From Megalopta genalis (Eukaryota; Arthropoda; Insecta; Hymenoptera; Halictidae): a DNA stretch of 64,000 bases. The translations under genes and the position numbers were made by a program. Below, one piece after another: positions 12,072 through 22,040 of the stretch (the stretch's first letter is position 1; each line of letters starts with the position of its first letter). The notes below the pieces were generated by a model. It was not told the origin of the DNA. It searched no databases and worked only from the letters and a program-made list of their open reading frames with translations. The stretch is taken from assembly GCF_051020955.1 (NCBI RefSeq), contig NC_135016.1, positions 26,259,131-26,323,130 on the forward strand. Reading direction: 5' to 3'.

Positions 12072-12745
12072 TCTGTCAGAGCTGTAGCAGGGTGTTCGAT
12101 ATTAAACAGAATACTAAAGATTTACTACGAGACAAGTTCGAGAGACCTACGAGACAAATTCCCCTTCTGTCTCCGCGCTACTTCGCTCCCCCCCACCCCT
12201 CCGCCAAATGCGAGAAGTTACGTTCACCGCGTGCGTGCGCATATACGTACGTATAAATGTCCGCACTCATATGCCGTGGAGGAGCAAAGAACTGTTCCGG
12301 GGTGGACGAGGCCAAGCCGCCCGTTTCAATAAACTGACCGCCATAAATTGTGTGCGCGACGCGACGTACTGCCGCGTACGCGCACTTATTTCCATGTGTA
12401 GCCGTGGCCGTAGCCGCCGCCGCCGCCGCTGCCGCCGCCGGCGTCGTTTGCCTCTACCCTGTTCACGTTCTACAAGTTGTCTCCGATGCCGGATTTCTGC
12501 AGAAGCCGCCGTTGTTGCTGTTCCTCCGCCTACCGGAATCGCGGCGCAATTAAACGCGAGCGAAGGTTCGGCGGTTTTGTAAACTAAAAGGAGGATATTT
12601 CAGTCAATTGCGATGGTTGTATGGTTGCAACCATTGTCAAATTTCTGTGGATCTTTATATTATATCTAATATATTATATTATATCTTTATATTATAGAGC
12701 GTAAGTCCTAATTATGTTATATTCAACTGATAAAATTATCGTCTT
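12072..12745. other. unique DNA with a GCC-repeat block
   Basis: 12180-12560 is GC-rich with GCC trinucleotide repeats at 12400-12445; open frames here are compositional. 12600-12745 is AT-rich. Confidence 0.5.
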
Positions 12746-13235
12746 TTAACACGTTCAACGCCGCTTCGGTCAAATACGGGCGACACTAATTTCCGGCCAA
12801 TTTTGAAAATTCATTTTATTGTAAAATATTCGCACGAACTGAATTTGAGTAGGACGTTTCGGATGCGGAAGTGTTACTAGCACCATCCACTATGATAAAT
12901 TTGAACCCTTTGCACTCGAAGCTATTTCAACTGAAAGTATAAAATCATTTTTCTAACTTACAGTATTTCTATTTTATATGGGAAAATGCATTTTATGCAT
13001 ATATGAAAATTGACTATTGGGAGTCGCGCAACAGTTACACTCTTCACAATTTTTCAAATGTAAGCTTTGTTAATATCAAAATTATCTTAAAAGCTGATAT
13101 AACAAATATCAGTGATGCCTCGGAGTCGCTACTCGAGTGCAAAGAGTTAACCTTCTAGATTCGGTCTCATTAATTAAATTGCTTCGACTTTGTGGGAATT
13201 TTAGTGGTCGATTGTGGCCGTTGAAAACGTGTTAA
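12746..13235. mobile_element. P3-type TTAA element with a nested P1
   Basis: TTAA at 12746-12749 and 13232-13235, with inverted ends CACGTTCAACGCC / GGCCGTTGAAAACGTG. A P1 element lies inside at 12902-13150, so one TTAA-targeting element inserted into another. Confidence 0.8.
12902..13150 (-). mobile_element. P1 MITE nested in P3
   Basis: Inverse orientation: CCCTTTGCACTCGAAGC at the left, GAGTGCAAAGAG|TTAA at the right. The left duplication has decayed to TGAA. Length 249 bp as in other P1 copies. Confidence 0.85.
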
Positions 13236-13321
13236 AGAGGTTCATTAAGAAGTTACAAAACGTGCAACAGTTGTCTACGGGGGTTGTTCCACATAAGCAA
13301 GTCGACATGAAGAACACGATT

Positions 13322-13551
13322 CAGTAATGTCTCCCTAACTGACGCTCAGATCGCGCACAAAAAATGAACAATTCGGGAAAAGGAGACACAATTATTCGTG
13401 CCTTGCAGCTCGTTTTTATAATTGTCGATAATTCGTAACTATAAAAATGAACCGCAGGACTCGAATAATCGTATCTCGATTGTTTCGTCCATTTTCCACA
13501 AATTGTCCATTTTTATGGACAATCTGAGCGTCGATTAGAGAGACATTACTG
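13322..13551. repeat. T1 MITE
   Basis: CAGTAATGTCTCCCTAACTG at the left, GAGAGACATTACTG at the right; full-length palindromic copy with a short insertion in the right arm. Confidence 0.92.
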
Positions 13552-13705
13552 CACGTGTACAAGCAATCATTGTGCTCGATTTATCGTTGTTCAAAGAAAT
13601 TTCGTCGATTTGCCCTCTACAAGCCGCGCAAAGGTTTTCCTAGCGAAAATCGTCGCACCCAATTTGAGCGAGTTATGCGAGTTATGCGAGTTATGTTATG
13701 TAGAC

Positions 13706-14052
13706 CATACTCAGTTATGTAGTCAAACTCAAAAGCAAACTTGGGTCAAATAAACAATGCTTAACTTTAGGTGGGCCGCAAAAAAAAAAAAGAAATCAAT
13801 GCTCATAGAAACAAATATGTTTATTTTGACTAGTACATTGTAATAAACATATATAAAGTTAAATTATTGTTTACGTCCTGATACTTGACATCTCTTCTCT
13901 GATACTATCTTTCCTATTTCGGGAGAAATTTTATTGGCCGAGACTACTTTCAAAATTTCTAATTCACGTTTCTATTTTATTTTCACTTTGCGTCGGATAT
14001 ATTGATTGGGCCGCAAAAATGCTCATCTCGGGCCGCGAGTTTGACACCCCTG
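13706..14052. mobile_element. probable hAT non-autonomous element
   Basis: The right end reads GGGCCGCGAGTTTGACACCCCTG; the terminal GAGTTTGACACCCCTG is the hallmark end of a widespread hAT group. A degenerate inverse (TCAAACTC, GGGCCGC) is near the left. TGTAGAC before the left end matches TTGTAGAC after the right, compatible with an 8-bp duplication. Left boundary approximate. Confidence 0.5.
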
Positions 14053-14515
14053 TTGTAGACACTTTAGAACGCAATTGTCCGAGTGTCCGTGATTCGCGGC
14101 AGCCGAATTGTGGCGGCGATGTCGTAGCAACGACTTCAAGGGCCCAACAACGTTGCCGCAGGTTCGAAGCTAGCACGCATCTATTACGATATCTCTTGAT
14201 CTCGCCACGTTACGAATCGCCGTATCACGGAAGTGTCTCTCGCTTTTATACGGCCACAGTTTTTTACACCTCGAGTCCCTGTCCCGGCGTCTTTTCCACG
14301 AACGAATCCCCTTTGCGGTCAAGTAATAAAATTGGACTGCGGGCAGTTTCGTCCAGCCGGGGCGAACGCCTTATTGCATGTAAAACATTTATGCCCCGTG
14401 GATATTGGCGAACCTCTACGTGCCGTTCCACGCTCTGCGTGCGCCTGCCTCCTCCTCCAGGATAACAATATTCTATGGAAATCAGCGTTGCGCCACGTAT
14501 TTGTCAATGGTGTCG
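14053..14515. other. unique intergenic DNA
   Basis: Balanced composition, open on both strands over short stretches, with no recognisable product. Confidence 0.5.
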
Positions 14516-15117
14516 TTAACCTTTTAGGCACGACGCGCCACTACAGTGGCTTGCTCTAGTAGCTCACTCGCACATCGTTTGAACCCAATAATCGTCTTCA
14601 TATGCATTGTTTCACACTTCTTTTGCCTTCACATCGATTTACAACAGTCTACAGGATGTCCCAAAAATGTCTCGCAATCCGGAAATGGCGGGTTCCTCGG
14701 ATCATTTGAAGCAACTTCTTCCTTTACAAAAATTTTCTCCGAGGCACCGTTAACGAGTTATTAACGAAAAACAGTGACCAATAAGAATCGAGTACGGCTG
14801 ACGCGAGGCGGCCCAGCCAACCAGCACGCGAAGCCCAGTTCCGCTCATTGGCTCGGTCGCCTTGCGCCAGCTGAGCTCGCCTCTCATTGGTCACTGTTTT
14901 TCGTTAATAACTCGTTAACGGTGCCTCGGAGAACATTTTTGTAAAGGAAAAAGTTGCTTCGAATGACCTGAGGAACCCGCCACTTTCGGATTGCGAGACA
15001 TTTTTGGGACACTCTGTATATACAGACAGAATATACAGTGTCAGACTCTGTACAGTACATAGCAGACTCTGCCGTCCACAGAAATAGCGTCGCGCAGAAT
15101 TCTCCAGTTTTCGAGGA
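14516..15117 (+). mobile_element. P2 element (TTAA) containing FB, right end degraded
   Basis: Left end TTAA|CCTTTTAGGCACGACG with one GCCACTACAGTGGC palindrome (one base off). FB occupies about 14650-15021. The expected CCTAAAAGG right end is replaced by unrelated bases where a P1 element begins. Confidence 0.82.
14650..15021. repeat. FB foldback element inside P2
   Basis: CAGGATGTCCCAAAAATG at the left, inverse TTTTTGGGACACTCTGTA at the right. It sits at the same point of P2 as in the other two P2 copies. Confidence 0.88.
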
Positions 15118-15365
15118 TTAACCCTTTGCACTCGAGTGGTGACTCTGAGGCACCACTAAAAAAATTGTTACATCACGTTCCAAGATAATTTTTATATTAT
15201 CAAAGTTTAGATATAAAAAATTGTTATAAGTCTAACTGTTGTACGAGTCACAAGACTAAATTTCATATGCATAAAGTGCACTTTGTCATGCAAAATGGAA
15301 ATACCATAAGTAAAAAAAAATTAATTTAGATTTACAGTTAAAATAGTTTCGATTGCAAAGGGTGA
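15118..15365 (+). mobile_element. P1 MITE
   Basis: TTAA|CCCTTTGCACTCGAGTGG at the left, inverse GATTGCAAAGGG at the right with TTAA decayed to TGAA. 248 bp, abutting the degraded right end of P2. Confidence 0.9.
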
Positions 15366-16133
15366 ATAGTTTCTAACAAATGCCTATCCTGACTTCTCGA
15401 TTGAAAGTTCTAATTTCGGGAAAACAATAATACCCGGCTACTGTGCGGACTCCCCTAACGAAGTCTCGGTAGAAGGAACGTTAAATTTCCATGGTCTAGG
15501 ACAGGGCACACACGCATCACACAGGATTCTAACGAACGGTTTGACGGCACGGTCTCGTTGCCGCGGAACGTAACGCGGTCCGTCAACGTGACGTTCAACA
15601 GTTGTATCGCGTTCCCCGAAGCGCGACATTAATAACGCGTCGCAACCCGGACGTGACACCGGGTAGCGGAGGCCTGGGCCTGGTCGGTTCGTGACGAGCG
15701 TATTAGCCTCGTTAAGGGTGGCCACGGTGTTTCTCTGATTCTTCCTTTTCCACGCCATCCAGCCAGCCACCGAGCCACCGTCCACCACTCCAAAGCCACC
15801 CTCAACCTCCCTCGTTCGCTCTCTCTCTCCCTCTCTCTCTTCCTCTCTCTCTCTCTCTCTCTTCCTCTCTCTCTCCCTCTTTCTCTCTCTCTCTTTCTCT
15901 CTCTCTCTCTCCCTCTCATCGGTTACGCACCGTGACGCGCCTCTCTACCATCCATTTACGTCCGCGCGTGCAACGTCATGCGTGCAATTGAATTTTTGTA
16001 TTGCAACATGCTCCGCGTGTCGCGGCTGTCCGACAATTTCCGGCGGATTTCGACTCGCGTGAAAATCGCTATTCGAATCAACTGCGCTCGCTGTTTCTAC
16101 CTTCTTCGAGGGTTATTCTAATCATCGTCCCTC
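15366..16133. other. unique DNA with (CT)n microsatellite
   Basis: GC-rich unique DNA; a polypyrimidine (CT)n tract occupies 15819-15916. Open frames through the tract are repeat artefacts. Confidence 0.6.
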
Positions 16134-16163
16134 TTTTCTCGCAGCCACGAGGCTGCGAGAAAA
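16134..16163. other. 13-bp perfect hairpin
   Basis: TTTTCTCGCAGCC, loop ACGA, GGCTGCGAGAAAA. Stem fully paired. Not the histone 3' stem-loop consensus; function unknown. Confidence 0.85.
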
Positions 16164-16324
16164 TGTTTTCGCGAACTCGGTAGGCTTGCTTTATAAGCAA
16201 GAAGATATACATTTTAATGTTCGCTTCTATATTTCTGTAACATGCGTCGATCCGACACATTTCTCACCGATTTCTAAGGAACAGCAAAGTCCTACGGTTC
16301 CTTTAATTATTTGCAAGAGAGATA

Positions 16325-16527
16325 TTAAAACTTCGCGTGCGAGTGGTGACCCCGAGGCACCATGAAAAAATGTTTATATCACATTCCAAAATAATTCTTA
16401 CATCGAGAAAATTTGGATTTGAAGAATCGTTAAAAGTATAAACTGTTGTGTAAGTCACGAAGACACAATTTCGCACGCATAAAATGCGCTCTGTCACATG
16501 AAATAGAGACAGCGAGTGCAAAAGGTT
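16325..16527 (+). mobile_element. P1 MITE, degenerate
   Basis: Contains GCGAGTGGTGACCCCGAGGC and the P1 interior, and ends GCGAGTGCAAAAGGTTA. The left terminus is eroded; the interior is shorter than in intact copies. Confidence 0.8.
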
Positions 16528-16834
16528 ATATATAATCTCGGTTAAAACTTAAACGAGAGCTTAAACTCGATTGAAAAGGAAGGATTTATAAAGTGAATTA
16601 TTAATCCGTCCATAACATTGATTTTCCGTCGTTGTGTCAATTTGATATCAAGGAACAAATTAAGTGAGGAAAAGTGAGGGATCGATGACGATTAAATGCA
16701 GAAACATTTCATTCGACCTAGAATATTTTCATTGTGCCCTATGTTTTTAACAACTTATTTAAAACGAACAGTATTTTAAAAATTGTTTTGAATTGTAATA
16801 TGGTAAGTTTTAGCGGCGCCATTCGAATGAAAAA
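16528..16834. other. AT-rich intergenic DNA
   Basis: Nothing recognisable. Confidence 0.4.
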
Positions 16835-17184
16835 GGAAATGAGGGATTTCTGAGGTGATTTGAAGCAGCTTTTTCCTTAGCGAAAATTCAATCCGCGGCT
16901 TCGTTTACGAGTTATTAACGAAAAACCTGGACCAATCGGAGAGCGAGTGCGGTTGCCGCCCCGCCCTCGCGACCACCGTCGCTGCGTCATACGGCCGACG
17001 CGACGCGGGATTGGCCGCAAGGGCGGAGCGTTGGCCGCACTCGTTCCCCGATTGGTCCAGATTTTTTGTTAATAACTCGTAAACGAAGCCGCGGATCGCA
17101 TTTTCGATAAGGAAGAAGTTACTTCAAATCACCTCAGCTACCCCCCGTTTCTGTATTGCGAGACATTTTTGGGACACTCTGTAT
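16835..17184. repeat. FB foldback element, divergent core
   Basis: Arms as in other FB copies (TTTACGAGTTATTAACGA and inverse, right end GGGACACTCTGTA). The core differs, with GGACCAATCGGAGAGCGAGT facing its inverse and a very GC-rich centre. The outer left end is eroded. Confidence 0.85.
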
Positions 17185-17549
17185 ACTCTTGAACACTCTA
17201 AAGCTTAATCTAAGTTAGTTACGAGCATGGTTATTGCGAGAGTGAAACGAGGAAATGAGAGATTTGTTACACTGTTTAGTATCGGTATCTATGGGAGCAA
17301 GATTGCGGTCACGCGCCGCGCGTCGCGCGCCTACCCCTCGGCTACACCAGCGAATTTACACGGTTGAAAATTCGATTCACTTTACAGTGACGGTCCCCCC
17401 AGCCTCGAAAGCGGGACGCACCACACGCCTGGGGACCATTTAAATCCCCTTTACCGTCTATTTTAAACAATTCACTGCCCCGCAGCCACCCCCAAGCGTA
17501 TCAATGATGAATCACAAGCTTGTTGTATTCGAGAAACAATTCTAACAGA
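17185..17549. other. unique intergenic DNA
   Basis: No recognisable feature. Confidence 0.4.
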
Positions 17550-17678
17550 ATTCTACCAAATCTTGCACAACTTTCGTTTATTTTCACGTCTAGATTTTTT
17601 CTAGAAATCTTCGTCGCAAATCTGATTCGTTGTTACAGTGCGAGGGGTTAATCATTCGTTAATGACGTGTGTCGTTTT
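17550..17678 (+). repeat. direct repeat flanking the mitochondrial insertion, left
   Basis: ATTCTACCAAATCTTG... to about AATGACGTG, matched by 18227-18386. Relative to the right copy it lacks 28 bp lying between two GAAAT motifs, so a microhomology deletion is likely. Confidence 0.85.
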
Positions 17679-17763
17679 TCCTTAAATTTATATAAAACTA
17701 AAATAATTAAAAAAAATATAATTAAATTAAATCTTATTAAAAAGTCAAAATTAATCGGATTTA

Positions 17764-17823
17764 GTTAAATAGTGTAATTAAAACATTAATTTTGTAAATT
17801 AAATTTCGTATTTTGTTTTTAAC
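17764..17823 (+). pseudogene. mitochondrial tRNA-Thr (TGT) copy in NUMT
   Basis: Acceptor GTTAAAT pairs with TTTTAAC (6 of 7); anticodon stem TTAAT/ATTAA with loop TTTGTAA, anticodon TGT. The T arm is weak, as often in insect mitochondria. A nuclear copy would not be expressed as a functional tRNA. Confidence 0.75.
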
Positions 17824-17838
17824 TTATTTAACCAATCT

Positions 17839-17906
17839 TCAAAAAAATAAATTTACATGTATATATTTAATCCCCAAAATTAATGTTTTTTTAAAACTAT
17901 TTTTTG
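17839..17906 (-). pseudogene. mitochondrial tRNA-Pro (TGG) copy in NUMT
   Basis: Minus strand: acceptor CAAAAAA with TTTTTTG, D stem GTTT/AAAC, anticodon stem TTAAT/ATTAA with loop TTTGGGG (anticodon TGG). All stems pair, so decay has been slight. Confidence 0.82.
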
Positions 17907-18011
17907 TAAATTCTTAGAAACAAATTAGTATAAATAAAAGCTTAAATTTTGGCTACTGTATTTAATAACTAATATTATTAATATATAATATCAAAATTTA
18001 TAAAATATTAT

Positions 18012-18225
18012 ATGATAATCTCAATTAATGAAATTTTAATAAAAATTTCTACGTTTATTGTAATAAATATTTTAATTTTTATTAACTTAAAAAAAAGTTT
18101 CATACCATTAGACTATATAATACTATCAATTATTTTTACAATTATCATATTGATATTAAATTATATAATCAATCAAAAATCCATATATTATTATATAATC
18201 TTTATCTCTACTATTATTCTACCCC
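18012..18225 (+). pseudogene. nad6 5' fragment (NUMT)
   Basis: ATG ATA ATC TCA opens about 70 codons of a hydrophobic protein: LKKSFIPLDYIILS, then a membrane segment, NQKSIYYYIIFISTII. Position, hydropathy and the trnP-nad6 junction fit NADH dehydrogenase subunit 6, normally about 170 residues. It is cut off where the host flank resumes. Confidence 0.75.
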
Positions 18226-18226
18226 G

Positions 18227-18386
18227 ATTCTACCAAATCTTGTACGATTTTCGTTTATTTTCACGTCTAGATTTTTTCTGGAAATCGTATGTTTAGCAAA
18301 TTATGTATGAAATCTTCGTCGCAAATCTGACTCGTTGTTACAGTGCGAGAGATTAATAATTCATTAATGTCGTGCCGTTTTGGCCT
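18227..18386 (+). repeat. direct repeat flanking the mitochondrial insertion, right
   Basis: Second copy of 17550-17678, about 90% alike by eye, retaining 28 bp (CGTATGTTTAGC...) missing from the left copy. Confidence 0.85.
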
Positions 18387-18504
18387 GACCAATATCCGTT
18401 GATACCGTACACTTCGTGCGCATGATCTAAACGTGTAACGGACGTTTGCCTTTTCGACTATTCGTCCGACGATGCGAATAACGTCGGAGATGGTGCGCGA
18501 AATA

Positions 18505-18712
18505 CAGTAAATTCTCCCCAATTGTCGCACAGCTTGCGAACAAAAATGGACAACTTGGGAAGAGAGGGTACGATTGTTCAACCATTGCGCCTCATTTTTA
18601 TAATTATCGATTGTCAACAACTATAAAAATTTTTCGAATGATCGTATCTCCTCTTCCCAAATTGACCATTTCTATGTAAAATCTGACAGTCATTTAGGCA
18701 GAATTTACAGTA
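18505..18712. repeat. T1 MITE, AAATTC subfamily
   Basis: CAGTAAATTCTCCCCAATT at the left; GCAGAATTTACAG at the right. Preserved arms around ATGGACAACTTGGG and its inverse. Confidence 0.88.
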
Positions 18713-18823
18713 ATCTGGATAGATATTAAGTCCAAAGTGTCGCGTTCGCGACACCAGAATTGAGTCCATGGCTCGACGAAAGCTTGCAGCGATAAACAAT
18801 CTTCCGCTATCCCGACTCCAATA

Positions 18824-19192
18824 TACGGGGTGTCCCAAAATTATGGCATTTCCGAGAAATGAGAGATTCCTGAGGTGATTCGAAGAAACTTTCTCCTTTA
18901 CAAAAATGTTCTCCGAGGCATCGTTCACGAATTATTCATAAAAAACACTGACCAATGAGGGGCGAGTTCGCTCGGCGCTACGCGCCCGGGCCAATGAGTG
19001 GTACCGAGCTCTGTGCGCTCGTTGGCTCGCCCGCCGCGCGCCAGCCAAGCTTGCCTCTCATTGGTCACTGTTTTTCGTTAATAACTCGTAAACGAAGTCG
19101 CGGATTGCATTTTCTCTAAGGAAAAAGTTACTTCAAATGATCTCAGGAACCCCTCATTTCCCGGAAGTACCATAATTTTAGGACACCTCGTA
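18824..19192. repeat. FB foldback element, second end type
   Basis: Outer ends CGGGGTGTCCCAAAATTATG / CATAATTTTAGGACACCTCG differ from the GTCTCGCAATCC type. The core and arms are the same, with CCAATGAGGGGCGAG and inverse. Confidence 0.88.
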
Positions 19193-20310
19193 TAATCAGC
19201 CCGTTGCCCGTCGCGTCGCGTCAGAAGCGACTTCGAACTGCGAAGGATCGACAGAATCGAGCCCAGAAGTATTTCGCTCGTGGCGAAGAACGTCCGAAAA
19301 CCGGCTGAAAAACATCCTCGCGGAGCGCGGAGAACGTGACAATCGGCTGATCGAACATATCCAAACGTGAAACGCGATCCAATTGTAAACGGAGCCGGGC
19401 TTAGGGCTAATCACTGACGCAATAGGAACGACTAAGCCGATATGTTGCCGCGAATAGAAGGCAGCGGGCCGGTCGCGGTACGCGGAGCCCGTCGCGCCTC
19501 GTCGATGAGCTTGAGTTTGCTCGAAAGCGTACAGTCGTAGGAGCGTAGAAGAATGTAACGATCAGCTGGCCGAGCCGCGGCGAGTGTCAAGTATGATCCA
19601 ATTGAAGATGACCCTAGCCTACCTAGGCCCCACTATTGGCATAATAGTAGTAAGTAGCCCGTAGGCTAGTATCCGATACTATCCGCAGTTGCGACCACAC
19701 GATGGGGCTTCGATTCTGTGGTACGAGGCGAGCCGAAGGTGGTAGGGTCCACGTTTCCCTCCTCCCTGCGTGCCACCATGTGTGGCTTCCGCGCTCAACT
19801 CAATCTGCGCCTACTTAACCTTATTCGCTCGGCTGTAAATTCTCGGATCCGTCCGGAAACAGGCTGCCCGCCAGGACAATTCCCCACGAAGTAAGGATCA
19901 CCTCGCGATGGGGTCGCGATGGGGTCGCGATGGGGTTGCGACGGGCCCCGCGGGGGTGGCCCACCCCCTCCTTAGAAATGTATCGCGTCCTGGCCCGGAC
20001 CGGTCGCGGCGGATCACTAAATTTCTTTTTATGGCTGGAATCTGTGACATCATCGACACCCATAAAGCGACCCGGGGCGTCATCATTCTTGTCCCGGGGA
20101 ACAACTTGCTCCTCGATGCGCCGCGCTTTATCGAGGCCTCTCGCTTTCTCCGCAGGCTCTATCGTTCCAACGCCACTCCGTCATGCTAGCCACCGATGCC
20201 AGGGGAACGAGATTACCTTGACTGGCGCAGTAACGTCCCATCAAACGCGGATAAAGAGAACGCGTCTGAGAATATTTAGTGCAGCCTGATACGACGGTGC
20301 TTCGTTCCTA
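19193..20310. other. unique GC-rich intergenic DNA
   Basis: Contains an 11-bp GCGATGGGGTC repeat, three to four units, at 19905-19942, and an imperfect hairpin (CTAGCCTAC...GTAGGCTAG, 19615-19670). No gene recognised. Confidence 0.5.
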
Positions 20311-20455
20311 CTGCAGTGATGTCTCTCTAATTGACGCACAGATTGTCCACAGAAATAGACGATTTGGGAAGAGGAGATACGATTATTCGAGCCTTGCGAC
20401 TCGTTTTTATAGTTACCGATTTTCAACGATTATAAAAACGAGCTGCAAAGAAATT
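20311..20455. repeat. T1 MITE, left arm and loop
   Basis: GCAGTGATGTCTCTCTAATT to ACGAGCTGCAAAG, then replaced by H sequence; the right arm is missing. Confidence 0.85.
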
Positions 20456-21463
20456 CGTCTCGATCCGAATTTCTTTCAATTCCATCGCCCGATCCGCTTC
20501 TACGCGGCGAAATCTCTCTTGATTCTATTCCGATTCTCAGAATCGCGAGTGTCGAATTGGGATTTTTCCAACAACATTGTGTATCATTAATTGAAACAAT
20601 TTTCTGTGCAGAAAAATTCATACGTTCGAGAAGCGTTAAAGCAACTTCGTGTACAGGGTGGACCGGAATTCGTAGGAGAGTCGAGCGAGGGGCGATTAAA
20701 CGTGAAAAAATAAGAAAAAAAGTTTGGTGTGACATTTTTGTATCCGGAGCTCCGTTTTCGGGAAAATCGACTTTAAAGTAGTTTGTTCAACTTTATAAAG
20801 AATTCAGTTCTATTATATAATTATATATAATTATATGTTATATCATTTAATTATATATAATTATATATAAAATCGTCTTTAAAGTAGTTTGTTCATCTTT
20901 ATAAAGAATTCAGTTCTATTATATAATTATATATAATTATATATTATATTATTTAATTATATATGATTATATATAAAATCGACTTTAAAGTAGTTTTTTC
21001 ATCTTTATAAAGAATTTAGTTCTATTATATAATTATATATAATTATATATAAAATCGACTTTAAAATAGTTATTTCATCTTTATAAAGAATTTAGTTCTA
21101 TTATATAATTATATATAATTATATATAAAATCGACTTTAAAATAGTTATTTCATCTTTATAAAGAATTTAGTTCTATTATATAATTTGGTCTATACTTCT
21201 ACCGAAATTATTTACAAACATTGACAATAATGGAAACATTCCGTTTGCTACAGTTCGCAAAATTAATGTTTGTAAACACTACCCTTGGACGGAGGCAATT
21301 GCTATAGAAGAATAGACAACAACTATAGTAATGTCTCTCTAATTGACGCTTAGATTGTCCACAAAGACTTATAGATTTATACATTATAGACTAATCTGTA
21401 TATTTATAGATTAGTCCACAAGAACTTACATAGCAACTGCTATAGAAGAATAGAAAACAACTA
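20456..21463 (+). repeat. H composite repeat, copy A
   Basis: Conserved block 20545-20790 (GTGTCGAATTGGGATTTT... CAGGGTGGACCGGAATTC... GGGAAAATCGACTTT), then AT-rich tandem units starting AAAATCG at 20763, 20869, 20975, 21051 and 21127 (periods 106, 106, 76, 76). A 130-bp block follows (CTATACTTCTACCG... CTTGGACGGAGGCAATTG) and one short T1-derived unit. Inverted copy at 34204-35070; direct copy at 43160-43906. No transposase. Confidence 0.85.
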
Positions 21464-21680
21464 CAGTAATGTCTCTCTAATCGACGCTTAGATTGTCCAC
21501 AAAAATGGACAATTTAGGGAGAGGAGATACGATTATTCTCGATCCTTGCGGTTCATTTTTATAGTCACGAATTGTCAACAACTACAAAAACGAGCCGCAA
21601 GGCTCGAATAATCGTATCTCCTCTTTCCAAATTGTCCATTTTTGTGCACAATCTGCGCGTCAGTTAGGGAGACATTACTC
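21464..21680. repeat. T1 MITE at the edge of H copy A
   Basis: CAGTAATGTCTCTCTAATCG at the left, GGGAGACATTACT at the right; full-length, flanked by the T1-derived unit of H. Confidence 0.92.
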
Positions 21681-22040
21681 TAATTCGTGGACTTCCATTT
21701 ACGAGGCTCAACGTTGAACCCTACCATGTTCCTCATATACAAGTCATTTCTGTGGAAATCATTATACCAGCGAAGGATTTGAGAGAACAATTTTTCCCTG
21801 TACAGCAAAATAATCGCCTAAAAGCTTCCGATGGAGTTCGAGAAATTGTGCAAAGCGATTTTCGATTCGTAGAATCTCAAAACCATGACCCTCGAATGAA
21901 GCGAAAGACAATGAACTTAGCAAAGAAAAGAATGAGAATTTAAATACGATCGAAATTGCTCGCAGGACACGATCCACCGCAGCAATGTTGAGAGTTATCG
22001 CGGTTCGCGATTGCACGATTAAACAAAAGAACAGTGGGTG
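21681..22040 (+). repeat. segment U, copy 1 (inverted duplicate at 35938-36293)
   Basis: AATTCGTGGACTTCC... to GTGGGTGCCAGAG is the inverse of 35938-36293 with few differences. Open frames on either strand differ between copies, so no coding claim is made. Confidence 0.85.

Larger units (their letters stand above)
17690..18225 (+). other. nuclear mitochondrial insertion (NUMT): trnT, trnP, nad6 5' part
   Basis: About 535 bp of extreme AT richness in contrast to its flanks. It contains two foldable mitochondrial tRNAs and the start of nad6 in the ancestral insect order and strands (trnT +, trnP -, nad6 +). Flanked by direct repeats of host DNA. The outer limits are set by where the flanking repeats begin. 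Confidence 0.85.

Noticed and set aside
17907..18011. A third mitochondrial tRNA between trnP and nad6
   Set aside because: A partial stem (TTAG/CTAA) is visible but no anticodon arm pairs convincingly.
20430..20735. Open frames shared by the H copies at 20.5, 34.8 and 43.3 kb
   Set aside because: Frames are open on both strands, differ in length between copies and match no transposase motif; copy similarity alone explains them.
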